Origin: Gymnopus androsaceus JB14 | Lineage: Eukaryota; Basidiomycota; Agaricomycetes; Agaricales; Omphalotaceae | Assembly: GCA_009733575.1 (NCBI GenBank) | Contig: ML769414.1 | Coordinates: forward strand, 1-64,000 | Direction of reading: 5' to 3' | Length of the DNA: 64,000 bases | In this document: piece after piece, positions 22,758 to 33,828 of the stretch | How the letters are laid out: each line of letters begins with the position of its first letter | Numbering within the stretch: position 1 is the stretch's first letter | The notes under the pieces: model-generated | What the model was told of the DNA's origin: nothing | Databases searched by the model: none | What the model saw: the letters and a program-made list of their open reading frames with translations, nothing else | Position numbers and translations under genes: made by a program

Positions 22758-23526
22758 ATGACTGCTTTCAGCCATACGCCCACTGAAAACGAGGTGAACA
22801 CCGTCCGCTACATGCTTTGCGATTTCCTGCCGCTAGAGCTTGTTGATATCATCATCGAAGATGCCGAATACTGGCCTTGTCTTTATTCTAAACAGGATTT
22901 GAAGATCAAGGTTGAAGCTTCAAAGGCTCCTGGCCCTGCCTTCAAATCCGCCTGGTGTTATCTGATTTCCTCCCCCATTCCTGGAATTGTGTCACAAGAG
23001 TCGAGTGAGCCAGAGAGCATAGCGCGCAAGGTCGTTTTTGAGATTCAAAGTCATGATCAAGGATGGGGTATGTCTTGATAAATCAATTGAGCTTCTTTGT
23101 GACTGAGCTATCCATATAGCAAGCCATCCTGGCCCATGGTCTTGGTTTGAAGCTATTATTATCCGAGAACAACCTATCGTAGTCCCACCAGCATGGTTGA
23201 ACGCAGCGTTGCATAAGCCTGTGGATTTACGGGAGGGCATAGGTTTTGATCAGCTTTTCACGGGGCCGCAGCCAAATACAACGCGGTGGCATATCTGCAG
23301 TAACCGCGTCGCTGTTCGGACAAAGCAGGACCATTGCATTGTCTGGACTCAACATGCCGAGATTGGAGGAAATAAAGATGCGAAGTCTCCGAAAGGGCGC
23401 GAGGGATTTGGTCATGAGCTACTGAAAGCGCTGCAACCTGGAGATCGAATCGCTATCCTGGCGCTAGCGGAAGTGAGCGAAATTTCTTTGCTTGATGACG
23501 CTTGTGCTTATACTCGCGATTTCTAG
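22758..23526 (+). CDS. conserved hypothetical protein, 238 aa, F-box-like N-terminus
   Basis: Exons 22758-23067 and 23120-23526 join in frame across a GTATGT..CATATAG intron (52 nt), giving 238 codons plus TAG. The ATG at 22758 is the first in frame and follows an A-rich leader. Residues about 20-45 read FLPLELVDIIIEDAEYWP, the short leucine-rich opening found in a large fungal family of uncharacterised proteins that resemble F-box starts. The middle has IQSHDQGW and PWSWFEAIII, the C-terminal half GPQPNTTRWHICSNRVA and HCIVWTQHAEI, ending in a region rich in Ala/Leu. These phrases (HDQGW, SWFEA, TQH) recur in fungal proteins of unknown function. No catalytic residue can be assigned. Confidence 0.75.
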
Positions 23527-23599
23527 CAATGGCGTTGGGAGAATCACGTTTATAGTGGCTCAGTGAAAATATACTACTCAGCGTAGCTTGCGAAACCTA

Positions 23600-25403
23600 T
23601 GTACGACAAAAATACTTTATCTGAATCACAAGTTTAACTGGGCGTTTGCACATTTAGCTCTCTCGCCGCTCAAGGATCAGGGCCTAGCTTGTGCAGCACA
23701 TGTATCATAGCAGCTACATTTCACGATACAACTTCTAGCAGCACAAAATGATTGATTGATACTATTTTGGCTCTCTCGGGGAGTTCGGCTTTCATTCCTC
23801 AGACACTCATGAGGAGGCACTACCAGATCATGACGGATAGATGACTCGGCTTTCCTAGCTTCCCTGAGGCTTTGCGCTACTAGGATTTCAGAAAGCAGGC
23901 ACATCAGAAAGTTGATGGATCTCTTCCTTAAGATCCGCTGGTATCAAGTACAATCTACTCAAGAACACTTTTCGGGAGCCTCAACTTGCAGAAGGAGCGT
24001 AGCAGTAGCCTGGCTCAGTTGGCCTCACAGATGGCTTTTTTTGCACCAAGCCCCATTAGATGAGCGCCGCTGATTGTTTCCCGGACGGAAAGGGTCTTGT
24101 CGGGACCGCTCGAGAGTTCGTTCGCTGATGAAAACGCCTTTTTACTTTCCGTGGTCGAACAGCCTTAGGTTCTGTGGCATATCTATCTCTGCCACTCCTT
24201 GGCACTGAGAGGAAGGTACAGTATGTGGCTGTATTTAAGCGGAACGAATTTCATTACGGGACCCCAACTTGTGCTGGTCATTCGTTCATTCACTCACCGG
24301 CCTCGATTGGTTATCTTTCAAACAAAAAATCACTTCACATCCTGGTTAATTCATAACATGCGCATTATCACTATAGCTGCTCTTCTTGCTTATGCTACTC
24401 TTATGGCTTCTGCCCTGCCCGCCACCGCTGTACGAGAGGAAGTAGATAAAGGTGCTGCCAAGCATGAGTCTTGTCACATCGAAACAATAGTCGGTGAGTC
24501 GTTGACATCAGGGTAGACGCTTGAAATACTTACATTCTTGATACCGACGTAGAGTGTCTGAAAGTATTCGAACACTCAGGTACGACCTAATCCATTATCT
24601 TCCTGAACCCGGGGGGTATTTATGTATCAACTTCTCAATCGTAGCTCCTGCGTGTTCGAAGGCAGCCGTAGAGAAGGGATTGAGTGAGTTTTCTTCTCCT
24701 GCGATCGAGTCGAGTGTCGCTCACTGCTGACTCACTTTCATGTATTAGAGGGGAGTTTGGACAAGGACTGTTTTCTTGCTGTTAAGAATGACATGAAAGC
24801 AGCGGTGGGCATTATTCTATCAACAAGTTGAGCTTTGATGATTAACGGTTTACAATATAGCCTCCCAAATGCGTCGCTTGCGCCGAGGATGTACTCAAGT
24901 TGATCTGATACAGGGAGGATGTCGATGTACTTATATGTACTATGGCATAACGTCGCGAAAGGAGCACTTTCAGCGCGTTCATGGTGTACCCCCTAATATT
25001 CCAAGTTCTTACCCGCACTGAATACTGGTATTGGTAGTAGCAAAAGTAGTAGACTACATTTTAAATTGAGCTTAACGCTTGGAGCGCATTTACTTAAAAT
25101 CGTTTAGAGGATGAGCATCTTGCAGAGACATACAGCTGTTCATAAGAAATAGGCCGTTCCTAGCCTCCTACACAAAGAAAGTAGCAAACCTATGTATGCA
25201 CTTCGAGCAAGGAAGGATCTGGACGGATCGCTTAGAATGATGAATTAGCAACGGTTTTTTGCTTTCTTAGTTCGTTCTTGCCCTCCATTTTTGCTTTCGT
25301 CGACTCCAAGATTCTCTAGAATGACTTGGGACCAGGAATAAATACTGAGCGAACTGCCAGGTGTCGCTGCTCTCCATCTTGGATCTAGACAACATCAAGG
25401 GTT
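23600..25403. repeat. segmental duplication, copy A
   Basis: Starts at TACGACAAAAAT(A/G)CTTTATCTG and ends near GGATCTAGAC(A/G)A. The same blocks occur at 30912-32610 in the same order, except that the core 24185-24735 is inverted there. Copy A carries an intact small secreted-protein gene. Identity is uneven, with indels, so the event is not recent. Confidence 0.85.
24358..24908 (+). CDS. small cysteine-rich secreted protein, 101 aa (fungal calcium-binding-protein-like)
   Basis: Five exons (24358-24493, 24553-24579, 24645-24683, 24749-24804, 24861-24908) join in frame through introns with GTGAGT, GTACGA, GTGAGT and GTGGGC donors, giving 101 codons plus TGA. Signal peptide: MRIITIAALLAYATLMASAL. 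The mature part has six Cys spaced C-x7-C-x9-C-x16-C-x12-C-x2-C with small helical Ala/Lys/Leu stretches between and the end CVACAEDVLKLI. This spacing and the helical character resemble the fungal calcium-binding (CBP) family of small secreted proteins, but that is an inference from pattern only. It sits within a duplicated block whose second copy is broken, so this is the surviving gene. Confidence 0.75.
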
Positions 25404-27480
25404 AGCAGGACTGATTTTGGAGGTTTGAATCGAGAAAAGTGCAAGCATTTTTTTGTATAGTTTTGCCAGAAGCAACTTGCCTCAGAACTCCTACTTGCCG
25501 TAGCTGTTTAGCTAGACTCGGAGCATAACACTGGACCCGAATAGATTGTACACAGGATATATTGCTGATGTGTGGCTGGCGTAAGGCGTACAACCTACAC
25601 AGTCAACAGCTCGAATGACGTCCGAGTGCGAGCCTAGAGGCTAGAGCTATAGACAAAGCGGGTAAAAAAGTAGCTAGCACAGTATCAGTAGAGTCTAAAA
25701 CTAGGATAACTTGACCACACAGTCATCAGGAAAAGCTTAATATGCAAAGTTATGAAAACTTTGCATAAAATTGCAGAATATTGTACATTATGCATCAAAA
25801 TAGCATAAATAAGACAAATTGAGACAAAAATGTCATAAATTATGCAATTTAATGCATTCAGAGCATTTCTTATGCAATTGTTATGCAAATTCTACACAAG
25901 TTTCCACATTTGCCGAGCTGCATGAGGAAATGAGTTTCCTGTCAGTGGAACCTCAAGAGGCAAAGAGTTCATGCCCAAACCACTATCATGCATGTCGAGA
26001 GATTCAATGTTAATACAATGGAATAAGTTGCTCTAAGTTGGTGAAATTTGCATAATTATGCATAATTATGCCTATTTTGAGCAAAGTTACAAGAGTTAAC
26101 AAATCCAACATATTTAAACTTCTTTTTCTGGAGTGGACTGGGCTCTGTCTTAGGGTCGGGTCTGAGGAGGGGCAAGCCATAAGTCGGGACAAGCCATAAG
26201 TCGGGACATCCACTAGCGATCGGAGATATCATGTCATTCGGCTAGAAGCCGGAACCTGCCCTAAATCAATATCATCACATCACGTTGTCAAGTTGATTTC
26301 ATTGTTGATCGTCTTTTCTTCTACCACCATCTTCCCTCACTTTTCTCCCCTCACATCTTCCTACCCTCAGGTTTTACGAGTCGTTTCTTCACCGATTCAT
26401 TCTCATCGAAACCTTCTGTCAAACTGACAACAATTGCTGGCCTGAACGATCTTTGTTATTGGATGCAAGTCGCTCAACGGTAGAACTGCTATGGCGCCAT
26501 CTACAATACTTGTATGTGGTTAACTTTCTGTTCTTGTGTCACGCTGACTCGGCCTCGCTTTAGTACTGTCGCAGCAGCAGCCCAATCTCCTCTTGGTGCC
26601 AATGAGAATGATGGTCCTGCCATCGGTTGTCTCGACAACATTGTACGTGGTTTTTATATCATTTTTGTTCATTTTTGACAATTATTAAGACCTCGACTCT
26701 TGTGAAGTTGATGAGAACAACACCGAACTTACCATTGATGGTCCCGACAACACCGTACGTCGATTTTTCATCATTTTTTTGTTCTTTTTTTGATGCCTTT
26801 TAAAAAGATCGAAACCGACTCTTCTCGGCTCCCGCTACACCTCGAATCAGCCTGACGAACGCGGTGTAATTTGTGTCTACTAACATACCACTTGTTTTCT
26901 GCCACTACCCCCTGTCTGATACCTACATACACCATTGTTGCTCTTGTTGCTCCTGGCGTGCCTCCTGTCTGCCAGTTGCTCCTTCCGAGTCCGTCAAATG
27001 TATATACTGATCTTGTATGACCAACTATTATCTACTACTGTTACTGAACCATGACCTTGAGCCAATATATATATACGTTCCTGCTTCTTTCGTGGTCTGT
27101 GTCATTAGTATAAGAGCTTTTAGTGGCATTAAGCATCATTCATATCAGTGAATAATGGAGCATAAAAATGCATATAAATTGCATAACTTGTGCTATTATT
27201 GCAGTTTTTATCAAGGGACTTGTCAAAAGCATGTAACTTTGAATAATCTGCATAATTAAGGCATTTTTGCATATTTCCGCACATTTTATTCATATTTTGA
27301 CTACATTTGACATATTTCTAGCATCTTTTGCATATAACGGTTTTCCTGATGCCACTGACCTGATAGAAACGCACGGATTTCCAGCGCACATTCCAACCTT
27401 CCCTCGAACCAAAATTCTCGCAATTTCAACCTCGGGTTATACGTCATGGGACATCCTTGCTTTCAAGTCTTCGAGCTGAA
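25404..27480. other. AT-rich non-coding tract with TGCATAA-type motifs
   Basis: Three patches (about 25738-25895, 26044-26066, 27120-27335) are dense in TGCATAA, ATTATGCA and TTATGCAA motifs. Between them, 26172-26207 holds two direct copies of AAGCCATAAGTCGGGAC, and about 26500-26900 has exon-like CT-rich blocks separated by GTACGT-bearing T-rich stretches with no usable frame. A retrotransposon LTR is possible but no primer-binding site or polypurine tract could be confirmed. No gene is called. Confidence 0.45.
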
Positions 27481-27951
27481 AACCGAACATCGAATTAAGT
27501 AGAGGGTTGAGGTCCAACGATTCGGTCTCGAGGCTGCAAAGCGAACGAAGGATGGGGGAAGGCGATGAAAGATTCAGGCGATGAGAGGAGAGGTGCTTGG
27601 AAGATACAGTCAGATTGTCCGTTCAAGTTGTACCCGAAGGCTTTTCATCATTGAATACGGAGCATGCCCCGGAAGTAGGCGTTGAAGGCGAAACACCATT
27701 TTGATCCGAAGATCGTATTCTGTTTCCACAGCATTCCCAGTGAAGCTTTCCAGGTGAACGAACGACTAGGCGTTGGAGTAGGTGAGATATGCGGAGGTCC
27801 AAGTCCAAATTCGATGAGTTCCCTTGCACGGATTGCCCCTGCGATAAGAGAATATGCTGACGGGGTGCATGGAGTTGAGCTGTCAGACCCGAAGGTGAAG
27901 ATCGATTGGTGGGGGCGGTTGTAGCGCAAGCTGGGATGAGGGATAGAGCGC

Positions 27952-29130
27952 TCACCGGATTCGCCGCAAAGGAATGAAGTGTCTACATCCTAAGGAGGTC
28001 GTGGTGGCGTTTGTATGAGCATCAGCGACTGAGATATGTGCTGGGTGGTCGATCTGATTCGAAGGTGGCGACAAAAGTTCCGCGGCTGTTCGACTGGATG
28101 AAGGTATGCCGTTCTCGTTGGTTATCGAAGTGGCAGACTGAATCTGGTATGTATTCTTGAGACGAGGGCGATGGTTACGAATAGTCCCTACATAAATAGC
28201 TTGTTAGTACGGAGAGCACTGTAATACCAAGATGGCTGAACGTACCTCTAACAGCACAAACTATGTAAAACCAATCTTGGCCTCTCAATTCGGTCAACAT
28301 CGCTTCTCGGATATTCGCGACAACCTATATACAGGTTTTGTATACGGGCTGGCCTGATGGGCAGAGGTGGAAACTAGAAAAAGAGGAAATAAAGCGATGC
28401 TACGACCAGAAAGCCAACTTGAAGCGGCCGAAGATCGAAGAAAAAGCTTCCAGAGATTCATGAAACGAGGTCGACGCACGGAGTATGCCATCGCAATACT
28501 GACGTTGCGCATGTCGGCAGCCAGTCGACTGAAGACTATAAGGGTCCTCTGAGTTGAAAAGAACACCTTCGTGAAGTGTATTCAACGTACCGGGAGTCCA
28601 AGTAACTCCGTATGTGATGCATGGATGCCCAGGGTGACCAAGAGTGAGAGAATCGAGTGCGTAAATCGAAAGGCCTTCTTGAGCCGCCCGAGACTTGACG
28701 TGGATGGAAAGACGAGCACAACCTTCCTGATGCAAATTGAGCGTTAGCTGAGTGGAAAGAATGTGACTAAGAGGAGTTATATCCTGGATACGATAGACGT
28801 CGCAGGAGTCATATTCATGCGGTTGAGTTTCCACTGAAGCTTTGGAATGACACTGAGAAAGACTAAACAGGCATTAGCGACCGCGTATAGCAGTCAGCAC
28901 TCACCGAAAGTGGTATTGCCCCTCTTCGCTCAGTTTCGTGCTGGTTATCCATACACCATTCGAATAAAACCTTGACGGTACGGTTTCGGAGGAGTTTGGT
29001 ACAGTAGCCTAAGCTGAGATATCGGGCAGTTAAGAGTTGAAAAGAGGTCAGATGTTGGGACTACGGAGAGTAGTGAAAGGACGAACGGTATAGAATTAAA
29101 TGAGTCGTTTGTGGCTTGAGTTGTATTTGC
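27952..29130 (-). CDS. putative multi-exon gene, unknown function
   Basis: The 3' end is well supported: an exon reading VVANIREAMLTELRGQDWFY, intron 28245-28188 (GTACGT..TATGTAG) and a final exon (28187-27952) in continuous frame with Ser/Thr/Asn-rich sequence to TGA. Further 5', a frame at about 28860-28590 reads HILSTQLTLNLHQEGCARLS and GHPGHPCITYGVTWTPG, ending at a GTACGT donor near 28590; the next piece is hydrophobic in one frame. A start MANTTQATNDS lies near 29130. Splice joins between 28590 and 28310 are ambiguous. A hydrophobic middle followed by a hydrophilic Ser-rich tail suggests a membrane protein, but no family is recognised. Confidence 0.4.
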
Positions 29131-29149
29131 CATTGCGTACAAGCTGTAG

Positions 29150-30396
29150 TGATGAGAAGGATATTAGGCAACATGGCGCAGCAGAGGAAAGGCTGGGATG
29201 GGTAGATGGAACAATAAAACAATTTTTATTTGGTTTAATAAGCTACTCAGGCCAGAACCTCGTCAACTCGTCTCGACAGTGCATGTACAGTCTGTAAGTA
29301 AGAGAGAGAAGTTTACTGAATGAGAGTTGGTGAAGCGAGAAGGCGCCCAAAGTTATTTGTTACGACCATTCCGATTTGCCTTCGGCCGACAGCTCTACCA
29401 TACAAGGATTCAACGCAGCTGTTACAATCTCATTCTGGAAGCCGAATATGAAGCCCTCAAATTGTTCGCCTCGGACCAGAAGTCGGCGAAAGAGTCGGCG
29501 AAGCAAATGATAATGTGTGCTTAGTAGGGTCACTGCTTCTTGGTCCATCTGTTTGCCATGCGTCATATTTCAGGAGACGGGCCTGCCAGTGCAATAGTTT
29601 CCAAGGTTGTGGGCCATCGCTTGTGCAGACGGCGATATATGATCTTGGTCAACGGCTTCGGGATTGCCTGATTTATTCACGTTTGTATTTCTGCAAAGCA
29701 TCTTGTGCAAAATGTCTGATTGTTCTCCTTTGCAGTGAGATCAGCAAAAACATCAGAGTCACGATCTTTGCCTCCATCTCAGCCATCTTATATCACAGTG
29801 CAAGATATATTAGTGGACGCGATGGAAGATTCTGGGCACGACTACCGAACATCAAGGGCCAAGGTATACAGTATCACTGAGAAACTACTCATTGTCGTCT
29901 GGCTCATGGTATCGCAGGCGTTGGCGCGAGACAGACAACTCGTGTCGCAGAACGAAGAACTTGCGGCTTTGTCTTATAGCTCGGGAACTAGGTGAAGCTA
30001 TCGTTCAAAGTTGTTATATTTTGAACGAATCCGCAATGCAGGTGGGTATGAAAGCTCATCGTAGCTCGAGTCTTTGCTAATGTCTTTCAGAGCGCCAATT
30101 CCGCTGCAACAATGGGACTCCTTGTAGAACTGCAACTTGGGCTCTGGTGGAGAAATTAAACCGGAGCGGAGGAGTGCACAGTTTGTGTAATCTACTTTCC
30201 CTCTTCTAGCCGCTGCATTCAGCCTTCGCGTGTCTTGATCTGTGGTTTGAGCAGACCGACGAGGTGCGCCAGTTTTCCTGTGCGTTACGCAGTCGATATT
30301 GACGTGTTTATCAGGACAATACATACCAAGTGCAGGTTTTTCGGCGGGGTCTTCTCCTCCCATATAAGTATACCAATCGGCGACCTCATTCTACAG
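29150..30396. other. mostly intergenic, scattered coding-like fragments
   Basis: A plus-strand fragment at about 29350-29510 reads RIQRSCYNLILEAEYEALKL and another at about 29770-29990 reads VQDILVDAMEDSGHDYRTSR. They could be upstream pieces of the fragment at 30397, but no continuous gene can be assembled. Confidence 0.3.
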
Positions 30397-30632
30397 TAAA
30401 TGAGGCGCTTGATAGAGCAAGGCTCAAAGATGTGAATCTGGCGCTTCCTGACTCTGGCTTGCTTGCCCTCCACGCTGTCTGTGCCCGTGTTACTCATATG
30501 GCTGGTCTTCAAAAATACTTCGTTGAATTGGAAGATATGGACGACGCTGATGAGACTATGGTGACTGAGGATAACTTGCATTTGTTGGATAGTTTATTGC
30601 TACTGTCTCCACTGGCTGTTTCTGTCTACTAA
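30397..30632 (+). pseudogene. C-terminal fragment resembling fungal HNH-nuclease-type proteins
   Basis: After an acceptor (CTACAG, ending 30396) the frame reads VNEALDRARLKDVNLALPDS, ALHAVCARVTHMAG and an acidic tail ending at TAA 30632. The ALHA.CARV.HMSGA-like phrase is, as far as I recall, common at the C-terminus of uncharacterised fungal proteins with an HNH domain. No HNH motif is found upstream, so this is a fragment. The family link is weak. Confidence 0.35.
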
Positions 30633-31187
30633 ATGATCTGGAGGTTCAGCTGCATTCATCTGGCTAGCGTCAGGGATTGCTCGTTGTCCACATAAACTGA
30701 CGGAAGCCGAGAACAGTATTCAGAGAGCGAGAATAGTCGTTGTGAGTGATTCAATCGCTATAGCGTACCCGGTCTAAAATTGTATCTCCGAGACCGAGAT
30801 CGTGATAAGAGTGGTCTTTCTTCATCGCGTTCCACAATGGTGGTTTACTTATGACCAGTCCATTTTGCCTTCGGAAATTCAAGGCTTCAACGTTAGGTAC
30901 TGCGGCTGCTATACGACAAAAATGCTTTATCTGAATCACAAGTTTAACTGGTCGTTTGCGCATTTAGCTCTCTCGCCGCTCAAGGATCTGGGCCTAGCTT
31001 GTGCGGCACATATATCATGGCAGATGCGTTTCAGAGCAGCACAAAATGAATAATTGATAGTATTTCGGCTCTCTCGGGAAATCCGGGTTTCATTCTTCAG
31101 ACACTCGGGAGATGGCAATAGCAGATTGTAACAGACCGTCATTCCGTGTTTTCTTAGGATTTTGCGCTACATCATACATGTATCCGA

Positions 31188-31295
31188 AAGCGGGCACATC
31201 CCACAGTATCATGCACGTACCCAAAAACGGGGACATCTGGCAATATCATGCGTGCACCCGAAAACGGTACATTCGATGATACCATGTACCAGTCT
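31188..31295. repeat. three tandem copies of a 36-nt unit
   Basis: Units begin GTATCCGAAAGCGGGCAC, GTACCCAAAAACGGGGAC and GCACCCGAAAACGGTACA, each ending in a TATCATG(C/T)-like phrase. Found only in copy B of the segmental duplication. Confidence 0.7.
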
Positions 31296-31511
31296 CCTTA
31301 AGCGCTGGCATCAAGTACAATCTCTGCGTAGTAGTAGCCGGGTTCAGTTGGCCTCACAGCTAAGTTTCTTTCTTTCGCCGATCCCATCAGATGGGCGCCC
31401 TGGTTGTTTCCCGAAGGTCTTGTCGGGACCGCTGAGCATCTAGTTTGTTCGCTGATGAAAACATCTTTTTAGTTTCCTTGGTCGAACAGCCTTAGCTTCT
31501 GCGACATAACC

Positions 31512-32160
31512 TGCAATCCCTTCTCTGCTGCTGCCTTTGAACATGCAGGAACTACGATTAAGAAGTTGATATATAAATACCTCCTGGGTTCAAGAAGAAA
31601 ATAGAGGGGCCGTACCTGAGTGTTCAAATACTTTGACACATTCTACCGAGAATGTAAGATTTCAAGCGTCTAGCTTGATGCTAATGACTCACTGACTATT
31701 GTTTCTATGTGACAAGACTCGTACCCCGTCTACTTCCTCTCGTACGGCGGTGGCGGGCAGTGCAGAGGCCATAAGAGTAGCAGAAGCAAGGAGAGCAGCT
31801 ATAGCAATAACGCGCATGTTGTGAATCGACTAGAATGTGGAGTGATTTCTGTTCAAAAGACAAAAATGAGGTCGGCGAGTGGATGAACGATTGAATGACC
31901 AGCGCAAGTTGGGGTCCTGAAACAAAATTCGTCCTGCTTAAACACTGCCAATTACCGTACCCTCCTCTCGGTATCAAGGAGCGGCCCACTGTCATCACCT
32001 TGATTAGAGGGGAGTTTGGACAAGGACTGTTGTCGTGCTGTCAGGAATGACATGAGAGCATTGTTCTACTTCTATCGACAAGTTAAACAATGAACGGTTT
32101 GCAACTTAGCCTCCCGAATGCGTTGCCTGCGTCAAGGATGTACTGAACAAGATCTGAAAT
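31512..32160. pseudogene. broken copy of the Cys-rich secreted-protein gene
   Basis: The signal-peptide exon (MRVIAIAALLASATLMASAL) lies on the minus strand starting at 31818, and the exon-2 and exon-3 equivalents follow on the minus strand down to about 31512. The exon-4 and exon-5 equivalents lie on the plus strand at about 32006-32155 (still ending CVACVKDV-like). The inversion breakpoint between exons 3 and 4 therefore splits the gene across strands. Exon 1 also has a frame change after REEVDG. Confidence 0.85.
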
Positions 32161-32741
32161 AGGGAGATGTCGATGCACTTATGTATCATGGCAAAAGGAG
32201 CATTTTAGCGCGTACCCTAATATTCCTAACCCTCCCACCAAGTACTGGTACCGGTAGTAGCAAAGGTAGCAGACCAAATTCGAGATTGAGTTTGACGCTT
32301 GGAGCGCATTTAGAAGCTGAGCATCTTGCAGAGATATAAAGCTGTTCGCAAGGAATATGCTGTTCCTAGCCTCCAAAGAGCGAATAGTAGCAAAGCTATT
32401 TACTTCGATTGCTGCAATCGCTTTGAATGATGAATTGGCAACGAGCTTTTTTTTTTTTTTTTTTGCGTTTTCGGGAGTCGGCTCGTTCTTGCCTTCCGTC
32501 TTTGTTTTCGTCGACTCTGAGGTTCCCCAGAATGACTTGGGACCAGGGATAAATATTGAGCGAACTGGGCGTTGCTGTCTTCCACCTTGGATCTAGACGA
32601 TATCAAGGATTGCTTCAGAAGCTGCGAATACATGCTTTGAATTCCCGCTCTTCGTTGACCAGTATGAACCCTTTTTCAATGATATTTATGTACAGTATGT
32701 ATTCAGTAAGTATATCCATAGTAAGCAGCATCAAGGATCCA

Positions 32742-33646
32742 CTATAGCGCATCGATCTCAGATCTAACCTTCTCTTCCTTCAATTCTTTGAATCTCGCCT
32801 CAGGTGCATAATCTGTCAAGTGCTCCTTTTTCAAACACCTCTTAACTCGACCACAGTTCCTACATTTTCTAGCCTCAGCTTCGAATGCCGTATCGGGATA
32901 TCCACTAGCTGATATCTCGGGGTGTCGATCCCCAGTATATCGCTTCTGCCCATGACCATGGAGGAAGGAAGTAGTCATTGTACAGTATCGGACCCCAAAG
33001 TTGGATTTCGCACAGCGACAGTTTCCGGTTGGCTGCTCTATGAGATTCCACTCTATGCAAACGAAGGATAAGCCGGAATTTACACCCACTGATTAGCTCA
33101 CTTGCCTTGATTTTCTGGCCGCAGACAATCTACACAGACAGTCCAATCACACTTGGTGCACCTTTTGCCATCCCGCCTACTTCCACAATGCACATCCGCT
33201 TCCTCATCATCATCTTCATCCGGGTTGAATGGAACGTCCTCCCATCGCCGAAAACATCCATCACATGCACGAGTCGGCTCAGGATTGCGAGCACGTTCAG
33301 CCCAAGCTGCATCTTCCATCTTGCGCATCGAAGCCATTAGACTGTTTGGACCAGTGAACTTTTTCATGTGTTTTTCGATTCTGGATGCTTCGGCTGATTG
33401 AAGACAGACGCTGCGCTTGTGTTGTTTCCAGTCAGTAGTTTGACATTCCACTCTGGAGAGGTGCGAGAGAGAAAGAATATCAGCGAAAGCGATAAGGCTG
33501 ATTAGTGTCAAACTTACGAGCAGTATCTACTCATTGTATGTGTGAGTAGAAATCGTTCGAAGAAAGACAGATACACACATAGTCTTCTGACATTTGGAGC
33601 ATCTCTGTGGCTTGTCGCAGTCTTTCTCGCATGTGTGGCAACGCAT
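32742..33646 (-). CDS. MYND-type zinc-finger protein, 244 aa, with a 9-nt micro-exon
   Basis: Exons 33646-33579, 33527-33519 (9 nt), 33452-33106 and 33052-32742 join in frame to 244 codons plus TAG. The N-terminus is a MYND finger: MRCHTCEKDCDKPQRCSKCQ, then IYCS from the micro-exon, then VECQTTDWKQHKRSVC, giving the C-C-C-C-C-C-H-C ligand set that usually mediates protein-protein contacts. A second Cys-rich region follows (CDGCFRRW, CGSRRDGKRCTKCDW, CVDCLRP) and a third in the last exon (CRCAKSNFGVRYC, CRNCGRVKRC). The third intron (33105-33053) begins GCAAGT, a GC-AG intron; the paralogue at 39.5 kb has canonical GTACGT at the same place, and only this join keeps the frame. Role unknown; likely nuclear or scaffold. 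Confidence 0.85.
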
Positions 33647-33828
33647 AATGAGAGAGAGAGAACAACGTTTATTGGAAGGAAGAAAGTTTATTCCACGGCC
33701 CTATAAAGTTTAAATCACGAAGTATTGCAGGGTCGCACACGCTTCAACTCGCTCTGATCACCGTGCTTTCCTTTTCTCTTCCAAGCATTGACAATCAGCG
33801 CCGTTCGGACACCAAAATAAGATTATAC

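Larger units (their letters stand above)
30912..32610. repeat. segmental duplication, copy B with inverted core
   Basis: Left flank 30912-31500 matches 23600-24180 directly; 31512-31985 matches about 24190-24690 in reverse complement; 31999-32610 matches about 24740-25403 directly. Copy B also has an extra three-unit repeat at 31188-31295 absent from copy A and a T20-type homopolymer near 32447. Confidence 0.85.

Noticed and set aside
26500..26920. Possible multi-exon gene starting ATGGCGCCATC
   Set aside because: Stops occur soon after each donor-like motif and no frame continues through the T-rich stretches.
28294..28566. Separate 90-codon membrane ORF
   Set aside because: Most likely one exon frame of the larger minus-strand gene at 27952-29130; not counted separately.
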